Positions 1-18,063 are shown, counted from the stretch's first letter. The stretch: DNA of 64,000 nucleotides from Glycomyces fuscus (GCA_002529455.1 NYMS01000036.1:31074-95073), one strand, 5' to 3'. The notes: generated by a model from the letters alone, not told the origin. Numbers and translations are program-made.

Positions 1-754
1 TGAGCCCGGCGAACACGGCCGGATCGGTGACCACGCTGACCCCGCCGACCAGTGCGCGCTCGCACTCGCCGCGGCGCAGGGACTCCACGGCGGCGTGCAG
101 CGCGGTCAGGGAGGAGGAGCAGGCGGTGTCGAAGCTGACCGCGGGGCCCTCCAGCCCCAGGGTGTAGGAGACGCGGCCCGCGGCGACGCTGGGGGCGGTG
201 CCGGTGACCAGGTGGCCCTCGCTGCCGTCGGCGACGTCCACGGCGCGCGGCCCGTAGGGGACGGCGACCACCCCGGCGAACACGCCGGTGCGGGTGCCGC
301 GCAGGGTGGTGGGGTCGGTCCCGGAGCGTTCGACGGCCTCCCAGGCGCACTCCAGCAGCAGGCGCTGCTGGGGCTCCATGGCCTGGGCCTCCTTCGGGGA
401 GATCCCGAAGAACGCGGCGTCGAAGCCGGCCGGGTCGTCCAGGAAGGAGGCGGTGCGCACGTAACTGCGGCCGGGCTGGTCGGGATCGTCGTCGAACAGC
501 CCCGCCAGGTCCCACCCCCGGTCCTCGGGGAAGGCCGAGGCGGTGTCGCGCTCGGCGAGCAGCAGGTCCCACAGCTGCTCGGGGGTCTGGACCCCGCCGG
601 GGTAGCGGCACCCCATCCCGGTGATCGCGATCGGCTCGGTCGCGGCCTCCACCAGGCGCCGGTTCTGCTCGCGCAGGCGCTCGTTGTCCTTGACCGAGGC
701 GCGCAGCGCCTGGACCACCCGCTCGTCCGGGCGGCCGTCGGCTGGATTGTGCAT
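1..754 (-). CDS. Modular type I PKS, N-terminal docking segment and ketosynthase (cut by window edge)
   Basis: First ~251 residues of a further PKS subunit; it runs off the left edge. It starts at ATG 754 with AAGGA upstream and only 18 bp after the previous PKS stop, so it is the next subunit of the same operon. Residues 1-33 form a charged helix (DNERLREQNRRLVEA) typical of N-terminal docking coiled coils that receive the chain from the preceding protein. KS begins at about residue 37 (PIAITGMGCRYPGG) and has the active-site DTACSSS with Cys about 212. It should therefore be a condensing KS, the third extension module as far as visible. AT and later domains lie outside the window. Confidence 0.93.
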   Translation of the reverse strand, partial: MHNPADGRPDERVVQALRASVKDNERLREQNRRLVEAATEPIAITGMGCRYPGGVQTPEQLWDLLLAERDTASAFPEDRGWDLAGLFDDDPDQPGRSYVRTASFLDDPAGFDAAFFGISPKEAQAMEPQQRLLLECAWEAVERSGTDPTTLRGTRTGVFAGVVAVPYGPRAVDVADGSEGHLVTGTAPSVAAGRVSYTLGLEGPAVSFDTACSSSLTALHAAVESLRRGECERALVGGVSVVTDPAVFAGL

Positions 755-772
755 CGGGTGTCCTTCGCTTCC

Positions 773-3700
773 TCAGTCTCGGTCGTACACCATGCGCACG
801 AGGTCGTCGACGTCCATGGAGTCCACGTCCGCGCCCTCCGCGTCCGCGTCGCCCGCCGCCGCGGCCCCGGTCCCCTCGTCCGATCCCAGGGCGAGCAGGG
901 CCTCCAGGAGTCCGGCGGAGCGCAGCCGGTCGACGGGGATCCGGGCGAGTGCGGCGCGGACCCGCTCGTCCTCCCCGGCCTCCTCGCGGGGACCGGCGTC
1001 CCGGGGGGCGAGCTCCGCGCTGAGGTGTTCGGCCAGGGCCCGGGGTTCGGGGTGGTCGAACACGGTGGTGGCCGACACCTCCAGGCCGGTCGCGGCGCTC
1101 AGGCGCACGCCGAGGCGGACGGCGCCCAGGGAGTCCAGCCCCACCTCCAGGAAGCCCTGGTCGGAGGGGACGTCGCGCAGGGAGGGGTGGCCCAGCAGGG
1201 CGGCGGTCTCCTGGCGCACCAGGTCCAGCAGGGCCTCGGTGCGCTCACCTCCGCCCAGGGCGGCGAGGTCGGCGCGTGCGACGGGCGCGGGACCGCCCTC
1301 GGCGGCGGGCGCCCCGGTGCCGGTCTCGACCACGACGCGGCCCCCGGCGGGCGGGTTCATCCAGTAGCGCTCGCGCTGGAAGGGGTAGGTGGGCAGCGCG
1401 ACCGTGCCGGAGCCGGGCGGCAGGTAGGCGGCCCAGTCCACGTGCGCGCCCCGGGTGTGCAGGGCGGCCAACCCCTCGGCGAACTCGTGGGGCTCGTCGC
1501 GCCCTCCGCCGAGCAGGGCGGTGGCCCGCGCCTCCCGGTCGCCGCCCAGGCAGGACTGCACCATGGAGCTGAGCACGCCGCCCGGCCCGACCTCCACGAA
1601 CTCGGTGACCCCGGCCCCGCGCAGGTGGGCGATGCCGTCGGCGAAGCGGACGGCCTCGCGTACGTGCCGTACCCAGTAGCCGTGCTCGCGGACCTCCTCC
1701 CCCGCTCGGGTCCCGGTCAGGTTGGACACCAGGGGGAGGACGGGCCGCTGGTAGGAGACCCGTTCGGCAGCCCGGGCGAAGGCTCCGAGCATGGGGTCCA
1801 TGAGCGGGGAGTGGAAGGCCCGGGAGACCGTCAGCCGCTTGGTGCGGCGGCCCTGCCCGGCGAAGTGGTCGGCCAGGGCGGTCACGGCCGCCTCCTCCCC
1901 GGACAGCACGACGCCGTCGGGCGCGTTGACCGCCGCGACGGAGACCCGTCCGCCGGAGCGGGCGACCGCCTGGCGCGCCTCCCGCTCCCCGGCCTGGACC
2001 GCGACCATCGCACCGCCCTCGGGCAGGTCCTGCATGAGCGCGCCGCGGGCCGCGACCAGGGTGGCGGCGTCCTCCAGCGAGAAGACGCCCGCCACGTGCG
2101 CGGCGGCGAGCTCGCCGATGGAGTGTCCCACGACGTGGTCGGGGACCACGCCCAGCGACTCCAGCAGCCGCACCACGGCCACCTCCACCGCGAAGACCCC
2201 GGCCTGGGTGTAGAGGGTCTGGTCCAGCAGTCCGGCCTCGGGGGTGCCCTCCTCGGCCCACATCACCGTGCGCAGCGGGCGCGGCAGGTGGCGGTCCAGG
2301 GCGTCGGCCGTCTCGTCCATGGCACGGGCGAACGCGGGGTGGGCCCGGTACAGGTCACGGCCCATGCCCGGGCGCTGGGACCCCTGGCCGGAGAAGACGA
2401 AGGCGACGGAGCCGCCCGTGCCCGCGCGGCCCCGCACGAGGTTGGGGGCGGAACGCCCCTCGGCCAGTGCGTCCAGGGCGGCGGTGAGGCCGTCGGTGTC
2501 GGAGGCCAGGACGACGGCGCGGTCCTCCAGGCGGGCGCGGGCGGTGGCCAGGGTGCGGGCCGTGGCCGCGAGGGCCGCCCGTTCCCCGGTGCCGGGGGCG
2601 TCCCCGGACGCCTGTCCCGAGGCCGTGGCGGTGCGCAGGTGGGCCGACAGGCGCGCGGCCTGGGCCCGAAGCGCCCCCTCCCCGCGCGCGGAGACCACGA
2701 AGGGCAGGGCCAGCGGGGCCGGTGCGGGGGCGCGGTCGGCCTCCCCGCCCTCCTGTTCGGCGGGGGTCTCGGCGGGCGGCGCCTCCAGGATGACGTGGGC
2801 GTTGGTCCCGCTGATCCCGAAGGAGGAGACCGCCATCCGGGCGGGCCGGTCCGGGGAGGGCAGCGGGTGCGCCCGGGTGGCGAGGCGGATCACGTCGGCG
2901 TCCCAGTCCACGTGGGCGGAGGGCTCGTCGGCGTGGAGGGTGGGCGCGACGGTTCCGTGCAGCAGGGACTGCACCGCCTTGACCACCCCGCTCACCCCGG
3001 CGGCGGCCTGGGTGTGGCCGATGTTGGACTTGAGCGAGCCCACCAGCAGCGGACGCCCGCGGCCCTCACCGTAGGCCTCGATGAGGGCCTGGGCCTCGAT
3101 GGGGTCGCCCAGGGTGGTCCCGGTGCCGTGCGCCTCGACCGCGTCGACCCCGTCCGGGGGGATCCCGGCGTCGTGCAGCGCGGCCCGCACCACGCGCACC
3201 TGGGAGGGCCCGTTGGGCGCGGTGAGCCCGTTGGAGGCGCCGTCCTGGTTGACCGCGCTGCCCCGGACCAGGGCGAGCACGCGGTGGCCGTTGCGCCGGG
3301 CGTCGGAGAGTCGCTCCAGGACCAGCGCGCCCGCCCCCTCGGCGAAGCCCGTGCCGTCGGCGCCCGCGCCGAAGGCACGGCAGCGGCCGTCGGGGGACAG
3401 CCCCCGCTTGCGGGTGAACTCGGCCAGCACTCCGGGGGTTCCCATGACGGTGGCGCCGCCGACCAGTGCCAGGGAGCACTCCCGTTCGCGCAGGGCGCGC
3501 ACCGCCAGGTGCAGGGCGACCAGGGAGGAGGAGCAGGCGGTGTCGACGGTCAGGGCGGGGCCCGTGAGCCCCAGGGTGTAGGCGATGCGACCGGAGGCGA
3601 CGCTGGGCATGGTCCCGGTGAGCAGGTGCCCCTCCTCGGGGGCGTCCGACATCCGGGGGCCGTACTCGGCGGCCATCAGCCCCACGTAGACGCCGGTGGG

Positions 3701-4130
3701 CGTCCCGGCCAGCGAGGAGGGGTCGACGCCGGCGCGTTCGAGGGCCTCCCAGGAGACCTCCAACAGCAGCCGCTGCTGGGGGTCCATGGCCGCGGCCTCC
3801 TTCGGGGAGATGCCGAAGAACGCGGCGTCGAACTCGGCGGCGCCCTCCAGAAAGCCTCCCTGGGACATGGCGGACAGGGGCGAGGAACCGCCGAGCACGG
3901 CGTCCAGGTCCCAGCCCCGGTCGTCGGGGAAGGGCCCGACCGCGTCGGTGCCCCGCTCCACCAGGTCCCACAGCCCCTCGGGCGAGTCCACGCCCCCGGG
4001 CAGCCTGCACCCCATGCCCACGACGGCCACGGGGTCGGCCCTGCGGTCCAGCTCGCGGTGGCGGCTGCGCAGGCGCTCGTTCTCCTTGAGGGCGGAGCGC
4101 AGCGCGGCGACGAGTTTGGTGTTCTGGGCG

Positions 4131-4144
<14 letters not shown>
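773..4144 (-). CDS. Type I PKS, single non-reducing module KS-AT-ACP
   Basis: One extension module of 1123 residues from the chosen ATG. That start overlaps the upstream PKS stop by 14 bp and has AGGAG a few bases upstream; an ATG 18 bp further out would place the AGGAG inside the gene. Order: docking helix (1-35); KS from about 40 with DTACSSS (Cys about 204), HGTGT and a GHTQAAAG segment; AT with GHSIGE (Ser about 675) and RAFHS (His about 778), the malonyl-type signature; ACP with GLDSL (Ser about 1005); C-terminal docking region with an acidic linker. There is no KR, DH or ER, so a beta-keto group should remain after this module. Translational coupling to both neighbours suggests co-linear subunits. 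Confidence 0.95.
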
Positions 4145-12188
<8,044 letters not shown>

Positions 12189-12586
12189 GATCGCTGCCTT
12201 TCCTCTCGCCCGCCCGTCACCCGTCACCGCCCCCGACGAACGCCCGCGACGCGGTTCCCGCCCCGCCACCGGGGGACGCCCGCCCCTCGCGTCCGAGGCG
12301 AACCGGGCTTTCCCGGGCGTTCGTGCATATGCACACGACGCGGGTTTCCTCCACCGCGTGAAGGGCCGTTTCGGTGTGGCGGATGGTTCTCATGTCCGCG
12401 GACGGCCGCCAAGAGAGCAAGGAGTAACTTGCCCCACAATGGGCCATTGGGGACTAACAGACACCAACCCGAAAGAGCGTAACGGTTGTTCACAACCACT
12501 GACAACGAACTTCGCTTTTTCGGACGAACGATTCGGACATCCGGATGGGGAATTAATGCATGTGAAACCGGGTGCGGAACACAAAA
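12189..12586. promoter_or_regulatory. PKS upstream region with three inverted repeats
   Basis: A ~400-bp gene-free stretch, more AT-rich than its surroundings, between the PKS start and the terminator of the conservon operon. It should hold the PKS promoter (transcribed leftward). Visible dyads: a perfect 12-bp palindrome GTGCATATGCAC at 12323-12334; an imperfect dyad at 12433-12452 (arms CCC-A-CAATGG and CCATTG-GGG around one G); and GGTTGT-TC-ACAACC at 12484-12497. These are candidate operators for a pathway regulator. I see no unambiguous -10/-35 pair. Confidence 0.45.
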
Positions 12587-12614
12587 CGCCCGGCGCCCCT
12601 CAGGGCACCGGGCG
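12587..12614 (-). terminator. Rho-independent terminator of the cvn/monooxygenase operon
   Basis: 12-bp stem with one mismatch (left arm CGCCCGGCGCCC) and a 4-nt loop. Read on the minus strand it is followed directly by TTTTGTGTT. It sits 29 bp past the stop of the StyA-like gene and so separates that operon from the PKS promoter region. Confidence 0.85.
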
Positions 12615-12642
12615 CCAGGCCGCGGAGTCGGCACACGGAATC

Positions 12643-13899
12643 TCAGTCCCCGTGCCGCTCCCTGACCTCCTCGACGTACCGCATCGCGACCTCCGGGTCG
12701 AACAGCCAGTCCTTGAAGTCTGAGGGGTTGTCCCACCCCTGGATCCAGCGGTCGCCGACCTCGCGGTACCGTGCGGCGGCCTCCATCACCGCCCCCAGGT
12801 GGGGAGGGAGTTCGCGTTCCCACAGCGTGGAGGCGTACTCGGCCCACTCCTGGTTGTCCTGACCGAATTGCCAGAACCGGTCGAATGCCGAGACCAGGAA
12901 GTCGTCGTCGAAGGGCTGGTCCGCGCGTTCGACGATCGCCTCCAGGTAGGCCTGGGCGCACCGGGTGGAGTTGTTCCAGCTCTGCCCGGTGTAGGGGTCC
13001 ATGGTGACGACCACGTCTGCCATGCCCAGGACACTGCCCCCGCCGGGCAGCTTTCCCACCGGGTTGCGGACCTGCGGGGTGAGCTCCTCGACCAGGGTGC
13101 TCCTGCCGTCGGTGAGGTTGGCGTCCTTGATCCGCTCGAAGGCGTGGGGCGCGTGCTTCCTCAGCAGGTCCTTCATCCGGCGCAGCTGCTCCTCCTGGCC
13201 CGGCCGGTCCGGCCAGGCGTCCATCGGACCGCCCTTGCGGTCCACGAGCAGGAGGTTGTGGCAGGGCCCGTCCTGGCCGAGCATCGGGATGAGCATGAGG
13301 TTGCCCGCGCTCTGGGCCGTGGCCGCCCAGCCGATGTTGTCGTCGCCCTCGGGGTCGGGCCACACGTCGTAGATGTGGGCCTGGGCGATGGACCGGGGCC
13401 TGGCCCCGCTGAAGCGGCTGGTGTCGTTGTCGAAGAGCTGGCCCAGCTCACCGTGTCCGACGGCCACGATGATCAGTTCGAACATCCGCGAGAAGTAGTC
13501 CAGGTCGGTGACGGTGACCCCGTGGATCACCACCTTGCCGCCCCGGTCCTCGAAGAACTCCAACCAGTCGGCCATCTTCACGCGGCGGTCGACGGAGACC
13601 GTGTACCCGTTGCCCGGGTGTGAGCTGCCCTTGAGCGAGCTCACCGTCCCGTTGTCCATGTACATGAACAACTTCTGTTCCCGGATCTGGGGAGCCAGCG
13701 CGCTCCAGAAGTCGAGGTCGAACTTGCGCTCGTACTCCAGAGCGGTGGGATAGGTGAACTGGGCGACCGAACAGCGGCCGGTCCGAATCTCCAGAGAGGA
13801 CTGCCCCGTGATCACCGTGACGTCGTAGCCATGGGTCAGGAGCCCGTGAGCCAGGTGCAGGCCGGCATGACCCGCGCCGACGATAAGGATCTTGCGCAT
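12643..13899 (-). CDS. StyA-like FAD-dependent monooxygenase (styrene/indole monooxygenase family)
   Basis: 418 residues, ATG 13899 with AGGAAAG upstream. The N-terminal Rossmann motif is GAGHAGLHLAHGL, and the length and overall pattern match the FAD-binding oxygenase component StyA, including a C-terminal GMADVVVTMDPYTGQ segment equivalent to the GD(x)6DPxxGQG region of flavoprotein monooxygenases. StyA enzymes are two-component: they need FADH2 from a separate reductase. No reductase gene is visible in the window. It lies 61 bp downstream of cvnD and is the last gene before a terminator, so it is probably co-transcribed with the conservon, in the position where some Streptomyces conservons carry a P450. 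The substrate is unknown; tailoring of the neighbouring polyketide is possible but only by proximity. Confidence 0.85.
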   Translation of the reverse strand: MRKILIVGAGHAGLHLAHGLLTHGYDVTVITGQSSLEIRTGRCSVAQFTYPTALEYERKFDLDFWSALAPQIREQKLFMYMDNGTVSSLKGSSHPGNGYTVSVDRRVKMADWLEFFEDRGGKVVIHGVTVTDLDYFSRMFELIIVAVGHGELGQLFDNDTSRFSGARPRSIAQAHIYDVWPDPEGDDNIGWAATAQSAGNLMLIPMLGQDGPCHNLLLVDRKGGPMDAWPDRPGQEEQLRRMKDLLRKHAPHAFERIKDANLTDGRSTLVEELTPQVRNPVGKLPGGGSVLGMADVVVTMDPYTGQSWNNSTRCAQAYLEAIVERADQPFDDDFLVSAFDRFWQFGQDNQEWAEYASTLWERELPPHLGAVMEAAARYREVGDRWIQGWDNPSDFKDWLFDPEVAMRYVEEVRERHGD

Positions 13900-13960
13900 T
13901 GTCGCTAACTTTCCTGGGGGAGTCTACGGGGCGGTGGGGAGGACGGGGTCTCCCCGTCCG

Positions 13961-14566
13961 TCAGGCTACGGGCTCGCTGGTGCGGTTGTGCTCCAGTGCG
14001 TACCTGAGCAGCGTCTTGAGCACCTCGCCCCCGGACAGCCGGTTCCGGGCGTCGAAGTCGATGATCGGCACCTCGGGACTGACCTCCAGTGCCTCGCGGA
14101 CCTGTTCGGAGGTGTAGTCGAGGCGGCCCTCGAACTTGTTCAGCGCCACGATGTAGGGGATGCGCTTGTTCGTCTCGAAGTAGTCGACCGCGTCGAAGGA
14201 GTCGGCGAGCCTCCGGCAGTCGACCACCACGACGGCGCCCACGGCACCCCGGACCAGGTCGTCCCACATGAACCAGAAACGCGCCTGGCCCGGTGTGCCG
14301 AACATGTACATGACCAGTTCGTCGTCGATGGTGATGCGACCGAAGTCCATCGCGACGGTGGTGGTCGTCTTGTCGGGTGTGATCGAGGTGTCGTCATGAC
14401 CGATGCTGGCCTCGGTCATGATCGCCTCGGTCGTGACAGGGGGAATCTCCGACACCGAGCGCACCAAGGTCGTCTTGCCGGCTCCGAAGCCGCCGGCGAT
14501 GACGATCTTGCTCGACATCTTCTTGCGATTCGACCTCTTGTCACTGGAAAAGTCGTTCGAGACCAC
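13961..14566 (-). CDS. cvnD: Conservon GTP-binding protein CvnD
   Basis: 201 residues, GTG 14566 with GGAGAGG upstream; it overlaps the end of cvnC by 26 bp, so the two are translationally coupled. A shorter ATG start 48 bp downstream (MSSKIVIAGG) is possible. Ras-like P-loop GGFGAGKTT near residue 25, switch motif GTPGQ, and NKFE as the G4 motif. It belongs to the small GTPase family that closes the actinobacterial conservon (CvnA-D), thought to act as a membrane-associated signalling complex resembling eukaryotic G-protein systems. Confidence 0.93.
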   Translation of the reverse strand: MVSNDFSSDKRSNRKKMSSKIVIAGGFGAGKTTLVRSVSEIPPVTTEAIMTEASIGHDDTSITPDKTTTTVAMDFGRITIDDELVMYMFGTPGQARFWFMWDDLVRGAVGAVVVVDCRRLADSFDAVDYFETNKRIPYIVALNKFEGRLDYTSEQVREALEVSPEVPIIDFDARNRLSGGEVLKTLLRYALEHNRTSEPVA

Positions 14567-14900
14567 GAAGAGCCCTCTCCAGAACCTGGTTTTCCGATGG
14601 ACTGCTGCCGGTGATGGTCGGGTGGATGTACACCAGGTCCTGTTCGGCCAGGTCGCTGACCAGAACCTGCGTGACGCCCAGGGGGATGTTCAACTCGGCC
14701 GACACCTCGGCCAACGACCGGGTCTCCCGGCACAGCTTGTAGATACTGATCGACTCCGGCATGAGGGTGCCAGGAGGTTCCTGCCCGGGCTCGGACGTCG
14801 AGACCAGGGTCTGCACCATCAACGGATGCCGCGACCGTGTCCGCCCACCCGTGAAGGTGAACGGGCGGACACGGTTACTCCTTCGCCTGCGGAAGCTCAT
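14541..14900 (-). CDS. cvnC: Conservon DUF742 protein CvnC
   Basis: 119 residues from ATG 14900 (GGAGAGG 11 nt upstream). DUF742 family: basic N-terminus (RRRRSNRVRPFTFTGGRT) followed by a winged-helix-like core with PPGTLMPESISIYKLC and SLAEVSAELNIPLGVTQVLV. In conservons this protein partners the Roadblock protein and the GTPase. It lies 37 bp after cvnB and overlaps cvnD. Confidence 0.93.
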   Translation of the reverse strand: MSFRRRRSNRVRPFTFTGGRTRSRHPLMVQTLVSTSEPGQEPPGTLMPESISIYKLCRETRSLAEVSAELNIPLGVTQVLVSDLAEQDLVYIHPTITGSSPSENQVLERALRGLERLFQ

Positions 14901-14937
14901 AGCCGAGGCAACCTCTCCTCCCGAACGGGCACCGTCG

Positions 14938-15363
14938 TCAGTTCTGGATGACCTCGCGCAGCTGCGAGCGCAGCTGCGGCGTGAGCACGTGGGCGACGTT
15001 CTCCACGAGCTTGGTCATCTGGAAGCCGACGATCTTGAGCTCGGTGCCCGGAGCGGTGAGCACCGCCATGCAGGAGCCGTCGCTGATGGCCATGATGAAC
15101 AGGTGGCCGTGGTTGAAGCGGACCAGCAGTTGTTCGCACTCGCCCCGCTGGAAGAGGTTGGCCCCGCCGACGGCGAGGCTGTGCAGGCCGCTGGCGATGG
15201 CCGCGAGCTGCTCGGCGTGCTCCTCGGGGAAGTCGCTGGAGTGCGTCAGGACCAGTCCGTCGGAGGAGACCACGACGGCGTGCTCGACACCGCGCACGTC
15301 CCGGACGAAGCGGTCGATGAGCCACGAGAAGTTCTCAACACTGTCGTTCACGGATTCAGTCAT
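14938..15363 (-). CDS. cvnB: Conservon Roadblock/LC7 protein CvnB
   Basis: 141 residues from ATG 15363. Roadblock/LC7 domain over most of the length (FVRDVRGVEHAVVVSSDGLV; later LFIMAISDGSCMAVLTAPG). Such proteins bind and regulate small GTPases, here presumably CvnD. It is second in a cvnA-B-C-D order. The 99-bp gap to cvnA shows no terminator. Confidence 0.94.
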   Translation of the reverse strand: MTESVNDSVENFSWLIDRFVRDVRGVEHAVVVSSDGLVLTHSSDFPEEHAEQLAAIASGLHSLAVGGANLFQRGECEQLLVRFNHGHLFIMAISDGSCMAVLTAPGTELKIVGFQMTKLVENVAHVLTPQLRSQLREVIQN

Positions 15364-15462
15364 CGCTGTGCCTTACCTGCCTGGGCCGAGGGTCGTGTTC
15401 GCTGCTTGGGGTGTCTGTGCGGGCGCGCCGGGGAGGGGCGCCCTGGACGGGGTCGGGAGCCG

Positions 15463-18063
15463 TCACTTCTGGTCGTCCTTGGACTCGCCGCCGCCCTCAC
15501 GGGCCTCGCGCTCACCGTCGAAGAAGTCGCCGAGCTCGTCGCGGATCTGCTCGGCCCTGGCCTCGCCGGTCAGCTTGGGCGGCGTGTCCTCGCGGGCCTT
15601 GGCCGGGGCGTCCGGCTTCTGCCCGGGGCGGGGCATCATCCGCAGGGGCGATCCGTGCGGGGTGGCGCTGCGCCGGGGGAGGCCGGCGGAGGTCACCGCC
15701 GGGCCGCTCGCCGCGGGGGGCTTGCCCGTGCCGTTGGCGGGGGGGCGGACGGGGGCCGGGGCGGGCGCGACGGGCCTGGCGGGCGGGGTGCTCGCCGGGA
15801 CGGTCGACGTGCGGGCCTGTCCGGGGGTTCGCGGCGTGGCCACGCGCAGCAGCTCCTTGGGGATGATCGCGTAGGCGCTCACCCCGCGGAAGGAGCGGGA
15901 TTCGAGCCTGGCTTCCAGCCCGTGCTTCTTGGCGATCCGGCTGGCGACGTACAGGCCCATGTGGCGGGGCACGTCGTCGTCCAGGACGGGGTCGCCGGCA
16001 AGGCGGTTGTTGAGTTCGGAGAGCTGGCCCTCGGGGATGCCCACACCCTCGTCCTCGACGACGATCATGAGGCGTCCGTCGTCCATCTCCTGGGCGCTGA
16101 TGACCACCTGGGAGTGCTCGGGCGAGTTGGCGGTGGCGTTGTCCAGCAGCTCGGCGAGCAGGTGGCTGATGTCGTCGGCCGCCATACCGGTGATGGAGGT
16201 CTGCGGGATCTTGCCGATCCGGACGCGGGGGTAGTCCTTGATCTCGGAGGTGGCGGCGCGGGCGACGTCGAGCAGGGGGACGATCTCGTCGTGGGCGTCG
16301 GACTCGCCGCCGTCGTGTCCGGTGAGCACCAAGAAGTTTTCCCCGTTGCGCCGCATACGGGTCGCGAAGTTGTCGATCTGGAAGAGCTTGTCGAGCAGGT
16401 CGGGGTCCTGTGCGTCGGTCTCCAGCTCCTCCACCATCTCCAGCAGGGCGTCCACGAGCGACAGGTCGCGCATGGCCAGACCCGCCAGGGCCTCGTTGAG
16501 GAGGCTGCCGCGGCCGTCGGAGGGCGCGGAGGCGCTGTGCGCGGCCGGCGCGATCGCCTCCAGGAGCCTTTCCGCGCGGTCGGCCGCGGGCTCGGTGGCG
16601 GCCTCGGGCGCGGGCTCGGAGGACTCCCGGTCCGCCTCGGCGGAGGCCTCCTGCGGCCGCTCCCGCTCCTGCTGCTCCCTGTCGGCGTCCGTGTCGGACT
16701 CGGCGCGGGCCAGGGCCCGGTCCTCGCGCTCGGCGGGCTCGGTCCGGGACTCGGCGTGCTCGGCGAAGAGCGTGCCGGCCGAGTCGGCGCTGATCACCTG
16801 CGGCTGCTGTCCGGCGGTGAGCACGATGACGTGCTGGACCGGCTGGCCGTAGGGGTTGTACTGGCCCGGGTAGAACACCGGCTGGCCGTGGAGGACGTAG
16901 CCGGGCGGCTGGAAGGGGGCCGGGTAGGCGTTCTGGTACGTGACCAGGGGCTGGGGCGGGTACTGCGCCGGGTAGGAGCCGGGCTGCGCCGGGTAGGGGT
17001 GCTGGCCCTGCGGCGGGTGGTGGGGCGCGTAGCCGCCGTACTGCGGCGGCGCGGGGTAGTGCCCCGGGGCGGCCTGCGGGTGGGGCGGGTAGGGGTGGGG
17101 CTCCTGCCCGGCGGGGTGGTAGGTGCCGTACTGCGCGCCCGGGGCCGCCTGGTGGGGGGCGGGGGCCGCGTAGGGGTCGTGTCCGAACGGGCCGGGCCCC
17201 GGCTGCTGGGCGTACCCGTGCTGGCCCTGGGCCTGCGGGGGCGCGGGGCGCTCCCCCGGCCCCTGGTGGGGCTGGTGCGCGGGTCCGGCCCACGCCTGGG
17301 GAGGCTGCTGGTACCCCTCGGCCGCCGGGACGCCCGGAGACGGGGGCGCGGCGGCCTGCGGCGGTTCGGGCTGTTGGGGGGCGGCCTGCGGGAGGTCCTG
17401 CTGCCGGGGGTCCGGCTGCTGCCCCGCCTGCTCGGGCCGGGAGGGCCGGCCCTGCTCCTCGGGGTCGCGCGTCTGGCCGTGCGGCGCCTCGGCCCGCTGC
17501 CGCCCCGCCTGCTCGGGCCGCTGGGCCGATCGCGGTTCGGTGTCCGCGGGCGCCGCCTGCGTCTGTGCCGCGGGGGCCTGGGGCCGCTCCGCGCGCTCGG
17601 TCGGTGAGGAGGTGTCAGTCATGGTGTCCGTGGTGGCGGTGATGGGTGGGGTACGCGGTTCGGGCTCGTCCAGGCCCACGCCGCGCCACTGGCCGACCGG
17701 GGTCGCCCCGGTGTCCACGTCGTCGACGTTCACTCGCCGGGTGGTGTAGGGGTTGGGGACGCTGGTCCTGGAGGAGGGTCGGTACCCGTTCTCGGCGGAG
17801 CCGGAGAAGGGGCCGGTCGCGGGGGGCGCGGCGTCGCCGCGCTCCGTCGCGCCCGACTCGGGAGAGGTCCCGGCCGTGGGCTGGACGCCTTCCCGGTCCG
17901 ACGTGCGGCCGGAGTTCTGCGAGTGCGGATGCACGGGATGATGCACGGGATTTCCTTGCTGGGTCTCCGGTGAGGGGGGTTCCTGGGCTCTGACCATACG
18001 GGAGATGGCCCGTCGGAACCGCCCCTCCCGCCTGGCTCCTTGCCCGTCCTCCGCAGAGCTCAT
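15463..18063 (-). CDS. cvnA: Conservon sensor-kinase-like protein CvnA, long Pro/Gln-rich N-terminus, phosphoacceptor His apparently Asn
   Basis: 866 residues from ATG 18063 (GGGAG 8 nt upstream); the open frame extends further upstream but that part lacks a ribosome site and looks non-coding. Residues ~100-470 are low complexity, rich in Pro, Gln, Tyr and Gly (repeats like AQPGSYPAQYPPQP), with no obvious membrane segment. The kinase-like core follows: a helix ending LFQIDNFATRMRRN, where family members usually read LDHLATRMRRN, so the expected His is Asn (about 565); then an HATPase domain (about 610-740) with LLDNATANSP, VEDEGVGIP and HMGLYVASRIAKKHG. The C-terminus is again disordered. 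ATP-binding boxes look intact, so it may bind ATP without His phosphorylation. Confidence 0.9.
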   Translation of the reverse strand: MSSAEDGQGARREGRFRRAISRMVRAQEPPSPETQQGNPVHHPVHPHSQNSGRTSDREGVQPTAGTSPESGATERGDAAPPATGPFSGSAENGYRPSSRTSVPNPYTTRRVNVDDVDTGATPVGQWRGVGLDEPEPRTPPITATTDTMTDTSSPTERAERPQAPAAQTQAAPADTEPRSAQRPEQAGRQRAEAPHGQTRDPEEQGRPSRPEQAGQQPDPRQQDLPQAAPQQPEPPQAAAPPSPGVPAAEGYQQPPQAWAGPAHQPHQGPGERPAPPQAQGQHGYAQQPGPGPFGHDPYAAPAPHQAAPGAQYGTYHPAGQEPHPYPPHPQAAPGHYPAPPQYGGYAPHHPPQGQHPYPAQPGSYPAQYPPQPLVTYQNAYPAPFQPPGYVLHGQPVFYPGQYNPYGQPVQHVIVLTAGQQPQVISADSAGTLFAEHAESRTEPAEREDRALARAESDTDADREQQERERPQEASAEADRESSEPAPEAATEPAADRAERLLEAIAPAAHSASAPSDGRGSLLNEALAGLAMRDLSLVDALLEMVEELETDAQDPDLLDKLFQIDNFATRMRRNGENFLVLTGHDGGESDAHDEIVPLLDVARAATSEIKDYPRVRIGKIPQTSITGMAADDISHLLAELLDNATANSPEHSQVVISAQEMDDGRLMIVVEDEGVGIPEGQLSELNNRLAGDPVLDDDVPRHMGLYVASRIAKKHGLEARLESRSFRGVSAYAIIPKELLRVATPRTPGQARTSTVPASTPPARPVAPAPAPVRPPANGTGKPPAASGPAVTSAGLPRRSATPHGSPLRMMPRPGQKPDAPAKAREDTPPKLTGEARAEQIRDELGDFFDGEREAREGGGESKDDQK

